A DNA stretch of 64,000 nucleotides from CAYJBH01 sp964370825 (GCA_964370825.1 CAYJKY010000006.1:29189-93188); one strand, 5' to 3'. Positions 15,528-24,278 are shown, numbered from the stretch's first letter. Numbers and translations are program-made. The notes: generated by a model not told the origin, from the letters alone.

Positions 15528-16590
15528 CGAATCGAAAAACCAAAATTCGTCGCAAAAGTTATTAACTTATGCGGATCTTTCAACCTTTTGTGAGCAGTTA
15601 GGACTTATCCTCGGTTCCGGTATTACGGTGATTGAGGGCTTCTACATTATGCTTGAGGAGGCAGGAGATGAGGCATCCAAGTCCCTGTTTGGTGGCATAA
15701 TTAACGAGTTAGAGCTTGGAAACCAGCTTTCAAAAGCCTTATCTAAGTCCGGTGTTTTCCCTGCTTATATGATAAGCATGATACAGATAGGCGAGATATC
15801 GGGACGACTTGAAACTGTTTTCAACTCCCTTGCACTTTATTACGCACGAGAGGACAATCTCCGCAAAACTATTAAGCACTCGGTTACATATCCACTTATT
15901 ATGGTTGCAATGATGCTTTTGGTTATTACAGTATTGGTGGTAAATGTAATGCCGATTTTTAACTCGGTCTTTCAGCAACTAGGAAGTGAAATCACCGGAT
16001 TTTCAAAGTTTTTAATGGATATCGGAACAGGAATTTCCGAAAACATTGCGGTTATCTTTGTATTACTCGGGGTTATTGTTCTGCTTGTTTTGCTTACTAT
16101 TTTCACAAAAAAGGGGCAGGAGTTATTCAAAAATTTTAAGGATAATTTTTTTGCTACGCGTGGAATTGTGGAAAACATTGCTGTCGCAAGGTTTGCTGGC
16201 GGGCTGTCTCTTATGCTTTCCAGCGGACTTGACACCGATGACAGTCTAAACATGGTAGAGCGCATGGTCGAGAATAATAGTCTAAAAACTAAGATCAAGG
16301 CTTTGCGTAACGATATGCAAAACGGGTCTCCCTTCTCCAAAGCTATGATTGAAAACAAGATATTTGCCGGGGTCTATGCGCGCATGCTCGCAGTTGGCTT
16401 TAAGACGGGACAGGTAGACGGGGTAATGGAAAGTATCTCTAAACGATACGACGAGGATGTCACCCGAAGGCTTGAAAATGTTGTTTCCATCATTGAACCC
16501 ACCATTGTTGCGGTGCTTTCGGTTATCGTAGGTGCTATCCTACTATCGGTAATGCTACCGTTGATGAGTATTATTTCACATATGGGTTAA
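15505..16590 (+). CDS. pilC: Type IV pilus/type II secretion platform protein PilC (GspF)
   Basis: A 361-residue GspF/PilC protein, the inner-membrane platform on which the pilus ATPase acts. The usual two GspF domains are present: LTYADLSTFCEQLGLILGSGI at the start of the first and FAGGLSLMLSSGLDTDDSL at the start of the second, each followed by helices, with membrane helices near residues 135-160, 185-215 and 335-355. ATG 15505 has GGGGGAAAA 6 bases before it. Upstream in-frame Met codons lie inside the previous gene and lack such a site. Confidence 0.92.
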   Translation: MQKNTSTSESKNQNSSQKLLTYADLSTFCEQLGLILGSGITVIEGFYIMLEEAGDEASKSLFGGIINELELGNQLSKALSKSGVFPAYMISMIQIGEISGRLETVFNSLALYYAREDNLRKTIKHSVTYPLIMVAMMLLVITVLVVNVMPIFNSVFQQLGSEITGFSKFLMDIGTGISENIAVIFVLLGVIVLLVLLTIFTKKGQELFKNFKDNFFATRGIVENIAVARFAGGLSLMLSSGLDTDDSLNMVERMVENNSLKTKIKALRNDMQNGSPFSKAMIENKIFAGVYARMLAVGFKTGQVDGVMESISKRYDEDVTRRLENVVSIIEPTIVAVLSVIVGAILLSVMLPLMSIISHMG

Positions 16591-16593
16591 AAA

Positions 16594-16899
16594 ATGAAAC
16601 TATTGTTGTCTAAAAAAAGCTATATAATCAACATCGTAATCTTTGCAATGATAATCGGAGTGTCGTATTGGGGCTTAACATCGCTTGACGACACCAGCGA
16701 CGAGCTTCAGTTGCAAACCTTAGAGGATGCGATAAGTCGAAGTTGCACCCATAGCTATGCAACCAATGGTGCATATCCTCAGGCTCTTGACGAACTTATA
16801 GAGGAGTACGGATTGCTGATAGATGAGACGAAGTATATAGTTCACTACGATGCATTTGCACCAAATATTATGCCTGATATAACGGTTTTAAGTAGGTGA
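16594..16899 (+). CDS. Minor pseudopilin-like protein
   Basis: A 101-residue protein with one N-terminal hydrophobic helix (IINIVIFAMIIGVSYWGL) and a short globular part with AYPQALDELIEEYGL, the motif found after the helix in GspG-like pilins. No clear type III prepilin cleavage site (G followed by FxxxE) is visible; the Glu at position 5 after the cut is missing. It starts 3 bases after pilC with only a weak ribosome binding site, so it may be coupled. Likely a subunit of the pilus-like filament. Confidence 0.6.
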   Translation: MKLLLSKKSYIINIVIFAMIIGVSYWGLTSLDDTSDELQLQTLEDAISRSCTHSYATNGAYPQALDELIEEYGLLIDETKYIVHYDAFAPNIMPDITVLSR

Positions 16900-16902
16900 G
16901 TA

Positions 16903-17379
16903 ATGAATTTAAACATGAAGCAAAACAGACATACCGTGGACATGCTTTTTACGCTGTCTTTGTTTGCGGTTTTTGCCGTTACCTCGCTAATGCTTGTGTT
17001 TTTCGGCACACAGGTATATGAAAATATTGCCATGGACATGGAAAGTGAGTTTACATCTCGTACCGCAATTTCCTATATAAAAAAGCAGATAAACCAAAAC
17101 AACGCACTTGGTGCAATTACCGTCGGTGAAGTTGAGGGAACCCAAGCACTCATTATCAACGAGTCACTTCCGGAGGGTGAATTTAAAAGATATATCTTTT
17201 TACATGATGGTTATCTTTGTGAGCTTTTCACCAAGGCTGATATCACCCCAACCATGACAGCAGGTCAGCGACTTTTAGAGATTTCGCTTTTTGAGATAGA
17301 GCATCAGGACAATTTATACACCTTTACAGTAGCCGACAAAAACAACACCACACTATCCTTAGCGCTATCTACCCTGTAG
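16903..17379 (+). CDS. DUF4860-like pilus-cluster protein
   Basis: A 158-residue protein with one N-terminal membrane helix (DMLFTLSLFAVFAVTSLMLVFFG) and an extracytoplasmic domain rich in beta strands. The arrangement resembles the DUF4860 proteins found in clostridial type IV pilus clusters, which have no established role. AGGTGAG lies 3-4 bases before the ATG. The family name is assigned by eye and is tentative; membership of the filament system follows from its position. Confidence 0.6.
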   Translation: MNLNMKQNRHTVDMLFTLSLFAVFAVTSLMLVFFGTQVYENIAMDMESEFTSRTAISYIKKQINQNNALGAITVGEVEGTQALIINESLPEGEFKRYIFLHDGYLCELFTKADITPTMTAGQRLLEISLFEIEHQDNLYTFTVADKNNTTLSLALSTL

Positions 17380-17410
17380 AAAGACAGAAAAAACTGAAAG
17401 GAGAACAGTT

Positions 17411-17809
17411 ATGAGGACACATTCAAAATCCGGTCTGTTTTTAATTGAGCTTATCATTTCGATAATGTTTTTTTCACTTTGCTCGGTTGTATGTGTCAAC
17501 CTGTTTCTCAGTGCTCACAACATTGCAAAGGAGAGTGAGGAACGTAATGGAGCTGTTGCCGCCGCACAGACTGCAGTGGAAATATACAAAGAGGGTGGTA
17601 TGAGCCTGCTTTCCGAGATGACCTTGGCCGAGATGACCGACTGCGCCTACTTTGCAGATTTCAACAGTTCGGGTGAGTACACCCGGGACGGAGAATATCA
17701 TGCACGTTTTGAGGAAACCTCGCAGGACGGACTATACACACTTTCCATCGAAATGTTTGACAGTGATAAGGTCATCTATGACTTATCCGCAACAGTCTAT
17801 CAACCATAA
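17411..17809 (+). CDS. Type IV prepilin-like protein
   Basis: A 132-residue protein with a type III (prepilin) signal: a short basic leader, cleavage after SG, then LFLIELIISIMFFSL with Glu at mature position 5, which is needed for subunit packing and N-methylation. The rest is a small domain of helix and strands. It is the clearest pilin of the cluster. AAGGAGA stands before the ATG. The cleaving peptidase (PilD) is not in the window. Confidence 0.8.
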   Translation: MRTHSKSGLFLIELIISIMFFSLCSVVCVNLFLSAHNIAKESEERNGAVAAAQTAVEIYKEGGMSLLSEMTLAEMTDCAYFADFNSSGEYTRDGEYHARFEETSQDGLYTLSIEMFDSDKVIYDLSATVYQP

Positions 17810-17820
17810 GGAATTGAGAA

Positions 17821-18276
17821 ATGAATAATAAACCGCAACAGATGGGAGTTCCTATCGGCACAAGTCTTTTGCTTGTGGTGTTTGTTCTGCTTGCGCTTAT
17901 CACCTTTGCTACTCTTTCCTACGTATCGGCAGATACCGACAATAAGCTTAGCCAAAGTGTTGCCGATACCACAAAGGAATACTATGCTGCAGAAAGCAAA
18001 GCTCACACAACCTTGATGGAAATACACAGCTCCCTACAAAATCTAACCTATAGTGATGAGGATTTTTCAGACGAGTTAAAATCAACTTTTCCCGATTATA
18101 CAGTTGAAATGAGGGATACCCAAATATACCTTTCATTTTTAACTGTTGTCGACGAAAAGGAAAGTATTTTAAGCGAAATATTAGTTATGCCACAAGGTGA
18201 TTACAGCATAACGAAATGGCAGTTATTGTACACACAAGAGTGGGTAAGCAATACAGAATTTCCGGTTTTTCAGTAA
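17821..18276 (+). CDS. Pilus-cluster membrane protein (pilin-like, PilX/GspK-like position)
   Basis: A 151-residue protein with one N-terminal hydrophobic helix (GTSLLLVVFVLLALITFATLSYVS) followed by a helical linker with EYYAAESKAHTTL and a mainly beta C-terminus. The segment AAESKA after the helix resembles PilX/GspK proteins (KEYYAAES), and the gene stands where such minor subunits stand. There is no proper prepilin cleavage motif. TAAGGAATTGAG lies before the ATG. Confidence 0.6.
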   Translation: MNNKPQQMGVPIGTSLLLVVFVLLALITFATLSYVSADTDNKLSQSVADTTKEYYAAESKAHTTLMEIHSSLQNLTYSDEDFSDELKSTFPDYTVEMRDTQIYLSFLTVVDEKESILSEILVMPQGDYSITKWQLLYTQEWVSNTEFPVFQ

Positions 18277-18292
18277 TAACGTGAGGTGAACA

Positions 18293-19366
18293 ATGGATTT
18301 TAGTACACTGGTTCAGGATATTGTACAAAAAGGCGCGTCCGATATTTTTATTATTTCAGGTTTGCCGGTTACCGCAAAGCTAAAAGGTAAAATGGCAATT
18401 TTTAGTGAGGATTTGCTTAAGCCGGCAGATACCGCTAATATTATCGAACAGATTTATAGCCATGCAAATAATCGTGACATGACTCGCCTGCTTGAAAAGG
18501 GTGATGATGACTTCTCTTTTGCAATAAAAAATCTGTCTCGCTTTAGGGTTAACACATATAAACAGCGTGGCACTCTTGCAGCGGTAATTAGGGTAATCAC
18601 ATTTAGCCTCCCCCACCCCGACGAGCTTCACATACCAAAAGAGGTAATGAACATCTGCCGCAACGAACGTGGTTTTGTTCTTGTAACCGGATCTGCCGGC
18701 AGCGGAAAGAGCACGACCCTTGCATGTATGATTGATGAGATTAACAGAAGTCGTCAACAACATATAATCACCCTAGAGGATCCTATTGAGTTTTTGCACC
18801 CTCACAGCAGTAGCATTGTTTCACAGCGAGAGGTTAATCTCGATACAGAAAGTTTTGTTATGGCTCTACGAAGTGCACTGCGTCAAAGCCCCGATGTGAT
18901 ACTTATAGGAGAGCTTAGAGACCGTGAAACTATTGAGGTGGGAATGACGGCGGCGGAAACCGGACATCTTGTTCTTTCCAGTCTACATACCATCGGTGCG
19001 GGAGCGACGATCGACCGTATTGTCGATGTTTTTCCGCCGGATCAACAACATCAGATACGCTTACAGCTTGCTATGGTGTTAAATGCAATAGTCTGTCAAC
19101 AGCTCGTTCCAACAGTTACCGGCGAAAGAATTCCTGCATTTGAAATAATGACGGTAAATCCTGCAATTAAAAATTTAATAAGGGAGAATAAAATTCATCA
19201 AATCGACAATCTGCTTTCCACTTCCGGTCCGGGAGACATGATGCAGAGCATGGATAAAAGTTTACTTACCCTTTTGCAGTCCGGAACCATAGACAAGGAG
19301 ACCGCACTTGCACATACGTCAAACCCTGAGCTTATGGAAAGAAAAATTGCGGCGGCGGGTTACTAA
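18293..19366 (+). CDS. pilT: Type IV pilus ATPase PilT
   Basis: A 357-residue hexameric secretion ATPase of the PilT type. Walker A GSAGSGKSTT at residues 133-142, Asp box TLEDPIEF, Walker B-type LIGELRDRETIEVG, His box GHLVLSSLHT, and the C-terminal AIKNLIRE motif plus MMQSMDKSLL that distinguish PilT (retraction) from PilB. It starts behind GTGAGGTGA. No PilB-type assembly ATPase is found next to it, which is unusual. The next gene encodes a cyclic-di-GMP phosphodiesterase. Confidence 0.92.
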   Translation: MDFSTLVQDIVQKGASDIFIISGLPVTAKLKGKMAIFSEDLLKPADTANIIEQIYSHANNRDMTRLLEKGDDDFSFAIKNLSRFRVNTYKQRGTLAAVIRVITFSLPHPDELHIPKEVMNICRNERGFVLVTGSAGSGKSTTLACMIDEINRSRQQHIITLEDPIEFLHPHSSSIVSQREVNLDTESFVMALRSALRQSPDVILIGELRDRETIEVGMTAAETGHLVLSSLHTIGAGATIDRIVDVFPPDQQHQIRLQLAMVLNAIVCQQLVPTVTGERIPAFEIMTVNPAIKNLIRENKIHQIDNLLSTSGPGDMMQSMDKSLLTLLQSGTIDKETALAHTSNPELMERKIAAAGY

Positions 19367-19459
19367 CACCTATAATCTGACATGCCTGTGAACAATGATA
19401 AACAGATAAGGTCTTTCACCATTTTTTCTTATATTAATATATAAATAAAGGAGCGTATA

Positions 19460-20704
19460 ATGTCAACTCCGCAAAATGAAACGCCACATTTGGATGTTAG
19501 GTTCAACATGCAAAGCTATGAGCAATTTTTAAAAGATAACGAAAAATATAAATTCAACAAAATATGTATGACAGAGGTTATCAATGCTGACATGATGATT
19601 GCATGTTTTGACGAGGATAAGTATTACAGGACAAGCTCTGAAATTCTCACAATGGGTAATAATGCATATAAACAGATTGGAATTGACCATCTCATACATG
19701 TTTATATTCACTCATATAAGACCTTTATGGCAGTTGCCAATGATGATATGAGTGACGATGATTTTTACAATCTAATGAAAGCTAACCATGAACAGTATGA
19801 GCATATAAGAGGGCAACAAACCGGACTCAGTGGAATTTCACGTTTTGCAATAGCTTTTGGCGATGATCTGGTTAACCGATGTTTAGCTGCATATTATTTA
19901 AATAAAAATTTGCAAAACAATTTTATCGAGGTTGCAAACGAAAGGGAGATCCTTCAGAGCGAGCAGGAGGAACGTCTTAAAATTTATGATATCTTATCCT
20001 ATGCACTTGAGAATGATAAGGTTGTGCCGTATTTCCAAGGGATTGTTGATAACAAAACCGGCAAAATAAGAAAATATGAAGCATTAATGAGGGTATGCTG
20101 TAAGGACAATAAGGTTCATCCACCCGGATATTTTTTGGACGCCTCTAAAAAGCTTAAAATGTATCTTTCTTTAAGTAAGGCATTAATCAATAAGGCTCTT
20201 ACACTCTTCGAGGACAAGGATAGTGAGCTTAGTATAAACCTATCACTGCATGACATACAATCTTCGGACTTTAGGCTATGGTTTGTTGAAAGACTTAAAC
20301 AGCACTCCTCTACGTCAAAGGTAATAATTGAATTTGTCGAAACAGAAAATTACAGTAAAAACAACGAGCTCTTTGATTTCTTAATCAAACTGCGCGGACT
20401 TGGATGCCTTATCGCCGTCGACGACTTTGGGGTAGGATATGCTACCTATACATCTATTATTTCATTAAAGCCTGATATAATAAAAATAGATGGAGATATA
20501 ATTAAAACAGTTAATACAAGTCAGGACAGCAGAGATATTTTAAGCTCTGTATGTTATATGGCAAACCTGATAGGTGCCCAAACTGTTGCAGAGTTTGTCG
20601 AAAACGAAGAAATACAAAGCATCATTCTAACGCATAAAATAAATTATTCACAGGGGTACCACTTTGCAAAACCTGAACCTTTCGACTGTCTTAATATTAA
20701 ATAA
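19460..20704 (+). CDS. EAL-domain cyclic-di-GMP phosphodiesterase
   Basis: A 414-residue protein with an uncharacterised N-terminal domain (about 1-165) and a complete EAL domain. Catalytic signatures are present: KYEALMR (Glu207), SINLS, IIEFVETE, VDDFGVGYA, IIKIDG, TVAEFVE and the end motif YSQGYHFAKPEPF. The enzyme should cleave cyclic-di-GMP to pGpG, lowering a messenger that often controls type IV pili. It has no membrane segment and no clear GGDEF motif; the N-terminal part could be a degenerate sensor. AAAGGAG lies 8 bases before the ATG, 93 bases after pilT. Confidence 0.85.
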   Translation: MSTPQNETPHLDVRFNMQSYEQFLKDNEKYKFNKICMTEVINADMMIACFDEDKYYRTSSEILTMGNNAYKQIGIDHLIHVYIHSYKTFMAVANDDMSDDDFYNLMKANHEQYEHIRGQQTGLSGISRFAIAFGDDLVNRCLAAYYLNKNLQNNFIEVANEREILQSEQEERLKIYDILSYALENDKVVPYFQGIVDNKTGKIRKYEALMRVCCKDNKVHPPGYFLDASKKLKMYLSLSKALINKALTLFEDKDSELSINLSLHDIQSSDFRLWFVERLKQHSSTSKVIIEFVETENYSKNNELFDFLIKLRGLGCLIAVDDFGVGYATYTSIISLKPDIIKIDGDIIKTVNTSQDSRDILSSVCYMANLIGAQTVAEFVENEEIQSIILTHKINYSQGYHFAKPEPFDCLNIK

Positions 20705-20800
20705 CAGGTCGTTCGTTACATTATACCGGTTATTGGTTACAACAAAACAAAATTTCAAGCATTTAGGTGTATACTTTAAAAAAACGCTTGGAAGGATGTT

Positions 20801-22060
20801 ATGAAAAAGTTATCTGCCACCATTATTACATTATTAGTCTTGGTTTTCTCATCGGTTATTTTAGTCTCCTGCATTGAAAGGCAGGAGACTATTGCAGTTG
20901 CACCAAATTCGACACTCTCGGCCATCGGCGAGGAGGATCTCGACAGTAATCAACTTAAGGTTTTGACCGACATCGGTAATAATTTTGAAGCTATAAACAT
21001 TGGTAGTGAAAATGGCTATTATCAGATGATAGGACAAAACATTTACTACACCGATTATGATACCGCTACACGGCTCGTGCTTTGCAGTAGCCCTAACTGT
21101 GAGCACAACGACGAGGGATGCAGCTCTTTTTTTTATGGTAACGGCACACTGTTTTTAGACTACACCTCTGAAAATTTGTTTTTTCTCGGACGAAATAATC
21201 CGATGAGTGAGCATGCTACCGAAGAGGCGGCACTAAATAGCGATATTATTGGGCTTTACCGCATGGATTTAAGCGGTGCGGGTAGGGAGCTTATTTTTGA
21301 GTTCGCCAAAACCGAAAATCTAGCCGGAACCACCGTTATATCGGATACAGAGTCACTGTATTTAAGCTATTTCAGCAGTGAAGGAGGCCACAAGAAATAT
21401 CTCGGCAGGATTGATTTAAACAGCTCTCGACTTTCGCAGATAAAAGAACTTGCACATGATGAACACCTTGTTTCGGCATCAGGAAACATTTTATACACCG
21501 AGCAGGACGGTAAAATATACGCACATAACATAGAAACGGGTGATACTAATATTCGTTACGAACTTAACTATGATAAAGAAAGTTTTGCACTTTATGGCGA
21601 TATCATATACATATATACAACCGCCTCGGGTGAAATCACATCGTATAATCTTGTTAGCGGAAAACAGACCACTATAGCAAAGACGCCGGGAGGTGCGACG
21701 AACAGCTTTATCGGCATAATTAGTGAGAAATATATTCAGATTTTAGATTATTATGAGGATGAGCAACGCCATCACATAGTCGATGTTAACTCCAACGAGG
21801 TATACAATATTGAGCTGAAAAAGTCGGTGGAGTGGTCAGAACATGGAGCACTACCACTTGCAATAATTGCTGCAACCAATGAATATGCCCTTATCGTGCC
21901 CGATAGCAAAGAGATAGAGGTTATAAGCTACGACCCCGGAGGAGTTCCTTTCACCTCATTAATTCCGGTAGATGTTAACGCCTTGATAACATGGGATGAC
22001 TTGTTAGCTTCAAACCCGAATTATATCTATATCGAGGAATTTGCTAATTCAAATGGTTAG
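20801..22060 (+). CDS. Beta-propeller-like lipoprotein (paralogue of the one at 32896)
   Basis: A 419-residue lipoprotein (lipobox LVSC, Cys24) with repeated strand patterns (SENLFFLGR, DGKIYAHNIETGD, GDIIYIYTTASGEITSYNL) like a DUF5050 or WD-type beta-propeller facing outward. A Cys-His motif C-x4-C-x-H-x4-C at residues 95-107 (LCSSPNCEHNDEGC) recurs with the same spacing in the lipoprotein at 32896-34200. Function unknown; a metal-binding or disulphide role for the motif is a guess. The gene follows the EAL protein after about 95 bases. Confidence 0.7.
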   Translation: MKKLSATIITLLVLVFSSVILVSCIERQETIAVAPNSTLSAIGEEDLDSNQLKVLTDIGNNFEAINIGSENGYYQMIGQNIYYTDYDTATRLVLCSSPNCEHNDEGCSSFFYGNGTLFLDYTSENLFFLGRNNPMSEHATEEAALNSDIIGLYRMDLSGAGRELIFEFAKTENLAGTTVISDTESLYLSYFSSEGGHKKYLGRIDLNSSRLSQIKELAHDEHLVSASGNILYTEQDGKIYAHNIETGDTNIRYELNYDKESFALYGDIIYIYTTASGEITSYNLVSGKQTTIAKTPGGATNSFIGIISEKYIQILDYYEDEQRHHIVDVNSNEVYNIELKKSVEWSEHGALPLAIIAATNEYALIVPDSKEIEVISYDPGGVPFTSLIPVDVNALITWDDLLASNPNYIYIEEFANSNG

Positions 22061-22088
22061 CCGTTAAAGAGTTATTCTATATTATTTA

Positions 22089-22336
22089 TCACCCTGCAAA
22101 ATTGACATGTGACATGCTTCGGGTTATTGCAAGATCGTTAAAAACTATGTGCCTGTCGCCGTTGATGTCGTAATTCGATATTCCAAATTCCTGCTGTTAT
22201 AGTATCCCGAACTGTAAAGCTCTGCAACATCGATAGTACTTACATTTCCGCCAACCACAATCCAATGCGTGTCGGTTGGTATTTTCTCCGCCGAAAGCTT
22301 CGACGCAGGTTCTGAGTTTTCTTCGACACATATAAA
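22089..22336 (-). pseudogene. Frameshifted C-terminal remnant of a dockerin-like secreted protein
   Basis: On the minus strand, frame one runs from about 22336 to a stop at 22145 and reads ...THWIVVGGNVSTIDVAELYSSG. A second frame from about 22185 to the stop at 22089 reads YDINGDRHIVFNDLAIT followed by RSMSHVNFAG. The latter has the DxNxDxxIxxxD calcium-loop pattern of a dockerin/EF-hand repeat, and STIDVAELYSSG resembles the end of a first repeat. Joined by one frameshift they give a plausible paired dockerin C-terminus. The N-terminal part is gone and a stop lies just upstream, so this is a decayed gene. The assignment is by motif only. Confidence 0.5.
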
Positions 22337-22503
22337 TTACGAGGCTGAATTAAGGCGCAATTTAATATAATTAATAATAAACTTTACAATAAGATTTTTA
22401 ACAATACACCCTTGTTCTTCATCTAAGCTAACAGTATTCAAATGTATTTATTTCGTCATTATGTAGAAAATACTCTAAAACTAAAGAATTCACACTTCTA
22501 ACA

Positions 22504-22532
22504 TTGACATGAATAAATGACAGGTGTATACT
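22504..22532 (+). promoter_or_regulatory. Perfect sigma-A promoter before tetR
   Basis: Consensus TTGACA (22504-22509), a 17-base spacer and TATACT (22527-22532), 53 bases before the ATG of the TetR gene, so autoregulation in this leader is possible. Confidence 0.8.
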
Positions 22533-22584
22533 TATTATTGTGAAAAAGCACACATTCTGACACAGTACGAAAGGACGGCATTTA

Positions 22585-23193
22585 ATGGCACAAACACTAA
22601 AGGATTCACAAAGAAACAAGATATTAAACTCGGCCAAACATGAGTTTTTGAAAAAGGGCATACCGGGTACCTCACTACGTTCCATTGCGAGAGGTGCTGA
22701 TATGGCTGTAGGTAATATCTACCACTACTATGCAAGTAAAAAGGATATTGCTGATTGTCTGTTGGGACCGGTTATCGATAAGTTCAGTGCCGTGATTGAG
22801 GAATATTCCCAACGCAGAGTAAAGGTGTTTGAGACACCTGGAGATCTAATGCTGTCTGAAGATGTGCTCCGCGAGTATATGGGCGTTGTTGCCGGTAGTC
22901 TCGCCGATATAATTAAGGATCACAGGGACGAATTGCTAATAATTGTCAACGACGACAGAATAAACGAGCAATATAGTAACTGGCTACTGCAGCTGTTAAA
23001 TCAGCTCTATGGAAAGATAAAGCCGTCGTTTATCAACTCTGATGTTCAGCTCAACATGTATTCCAAGGTTATAGCCAAATCCATCTTTGCCGGAATTGAA
23101 GAGGCTGTTAATTTCAAGTATGTCAACAACATCAACCACGCAGATTTTAAGACAATTTTAAGCGTTTATCTTCAAAAGTTTTTCACCGTATAA
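22585..23193 (+). CDS. TetR-family transcriptional regulator
   Basis: A 202-residue regulator. The N-terminal helix-turn-helix is typical: FLKKGIPGTSLRSIARGADMAVGNIYHYYASKKDIADCLL (split by helix boundaries around residues 20-60). The C-terminal ligand domain is not assignable. Spacing from the upstream consensus promoter allows self-repression. It is followed by a hairpin and then by the radical SAM gene in the same direction, which may be its target. GAAAGGACGG precedes the ATG. Confidence 0.88.
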   Translation: MAQTLKDSQRNKILNSAKHEFLKKGIPGTSLRSIARGADMAVGNIYHYYASKKDIADCLLGPVIDKFSAVIEEYSQRRVKVFETPGDLMLSEDVLREYMGVVAGSLADIIKDHRDELLIIVNDDRINEQYSNWLLQLLNQLYGKIKPSFINSDVQLNMYSKVIAKSIFAGIEEAVNFKYVNNINHADFKTILSVYLQKFFTV

Positions 23194-23246
23194 ATGCAAA
23201 AAAGTTGCACATACAAAGTAAAAAGGTTGTTGCAGTTTTAAAATAT

Positions 23247-23271
23247 GCCGTAGGATTTTCTGTCCTACGGC
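23247..23271 (+). terminator. Candidate terminator after tetR
   Basis: Perfect 9-bp stem GCCGTAGGA (23247-23255) and TCCTACGGC (23263-23271) with a 7-base loop; the tail TGTATTTAT is only moderately T-rich, so partial read-through into the next gene is likely. Confidence 0.6.
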
Positions 23272-23321
23272 TGTATTTATGATTAACTTGCCGATATATT
23301 TTTTAATGGAGTTTAGCACAT

Positions 23322-24278
23322 ATGCAAAACATTTTTCAAAAAATAACCAATAATATTAACTTAGATAAACAAGATGTATTAACGATGTTAGCGGTGGATA
23401 TATTTAGCGATAGCTATTATAAAATACTTAGCTGTGCAAATACCTATTCAAGAAAAGCATTTACAAACAAGGGAACAATTTTTGCACAGATAGGAATTGA
23501 CTCTTATCCGTGTTCTGTCAACTGCGCCTTCTGCCAGCTAGGTAGCGATAATTACAATCAAGGTAATAATAGCCTTATGTCTTTTAATGACATTATAGAA
23601 CAGGTGAAAACACTGGTCGGCCAAGGTGCAAACGAAATTTTTCTTATGTCAACCGCAGATATTGATAAAAATTTGTTTCTAAAAGCCGGAAAAACAGTGC
23701 GTAACATTATTCCTCATGGAATGAAGTTGGTGGCAAATACAGCTGATTTTAATTTAGAGTATGCACATAAGTTAGCAAATGCTGGGTTTACAGGAGTCTA
23801 TCATATATGCCGCTTAGGAGAAGGTGTGGTCACCGCAGCAACATTATCGGATAGGATTATTACTTTAGATGCAATAAAGAGTGCTAATCTTGAGTTGTAT
23901 TATTGCGTAGAACCCATTGGGCCGGAACACACAAACGAACAAATTGCAGAGGAAATATACAGGGCAAAAGATTATGAAGTAAATGTAATGGCTGTAATGA
24001 GAAGAATTAACTTTGAGAACAGCCCTATGTTAAAACATGGAGAGATTTCTGCTGCGAGGTTAGCTTTAATATGTGCTGCATCAGTGCTATATGTTAAACC
24101 TAACAGAGCAATGGGAGTGCATGAACCTGAGATTATTTCTTTAATTTCCGGTGCTAATCAGGTATATGCTGAAATAGGATCCAACCCCAGAGATATTTCA
24201 CAAAAAACAGAGGGTAGTAGAGGTTTTAGCGTACAAAAGGCTCAGAATATGTTACTCGATGCACAGTGGGAAGTATAA
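23322..24278 (+). CDS. BioB-like radical SAM enzyme
   Basis: A 318-residue radical SAM protein. The cluster motif is CSVNCAFC, Cys64-x3-Cys68-x2-Cys71, with GTIFAQIGIDSYPC before it and LVGQGANEIFLMST and TGVYHICRLGEG further on; HGMKLVANTAD and EPIGPEHTNEQI also match the TIM-barrel layout of the BioB/HydE/PylB group. Unlike biotin synthase there is no sign of bio genes nearby. The reaction is unknown. The gene is more AT-rich than its right-hand neighbours, and it follows a TetR regulator, suggesting a small acquired module. Confidence 0.75.
   Translation: MQNIFQKITNNINLDKQDVLTMLAVDIFSDSYYKILSCANTYSRKAFTNKGTIFAQIGIDSYPCSVNCAFCQLGSDNYNQGNNSLMSFNDIIEQVKTLVGQGANEIFLMSTADIDKNLFLKAGKTVRNIIPHGMKLVANTADFNLEYAHKLANAGFTGVYHICRLGEGVVTAATLSDRIITLDAIKSANLELYYCVEPIGPEHTNEQIAEEIYRAKDYEVNVMAVMRRINFENSPMLKHGEISAARLALICAASVLYVKPNRAMGVHEPEIISLISGANQVYAEIGSNPRDISQKTEGSRGFSVQKAQNMLLDAQWEV

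Larger units (their letters stand above)
22061..22584. other. Intergenic region with a decayed gene and a promoter
   Basis: A 524-base gap. Its first half holds the dockerin-like remnant on the minus strand (22089-22336), listed separately. The rest is AT-rich without recognised coding sequence up to the tetR promoter at 22504. Confidence 0.6.
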
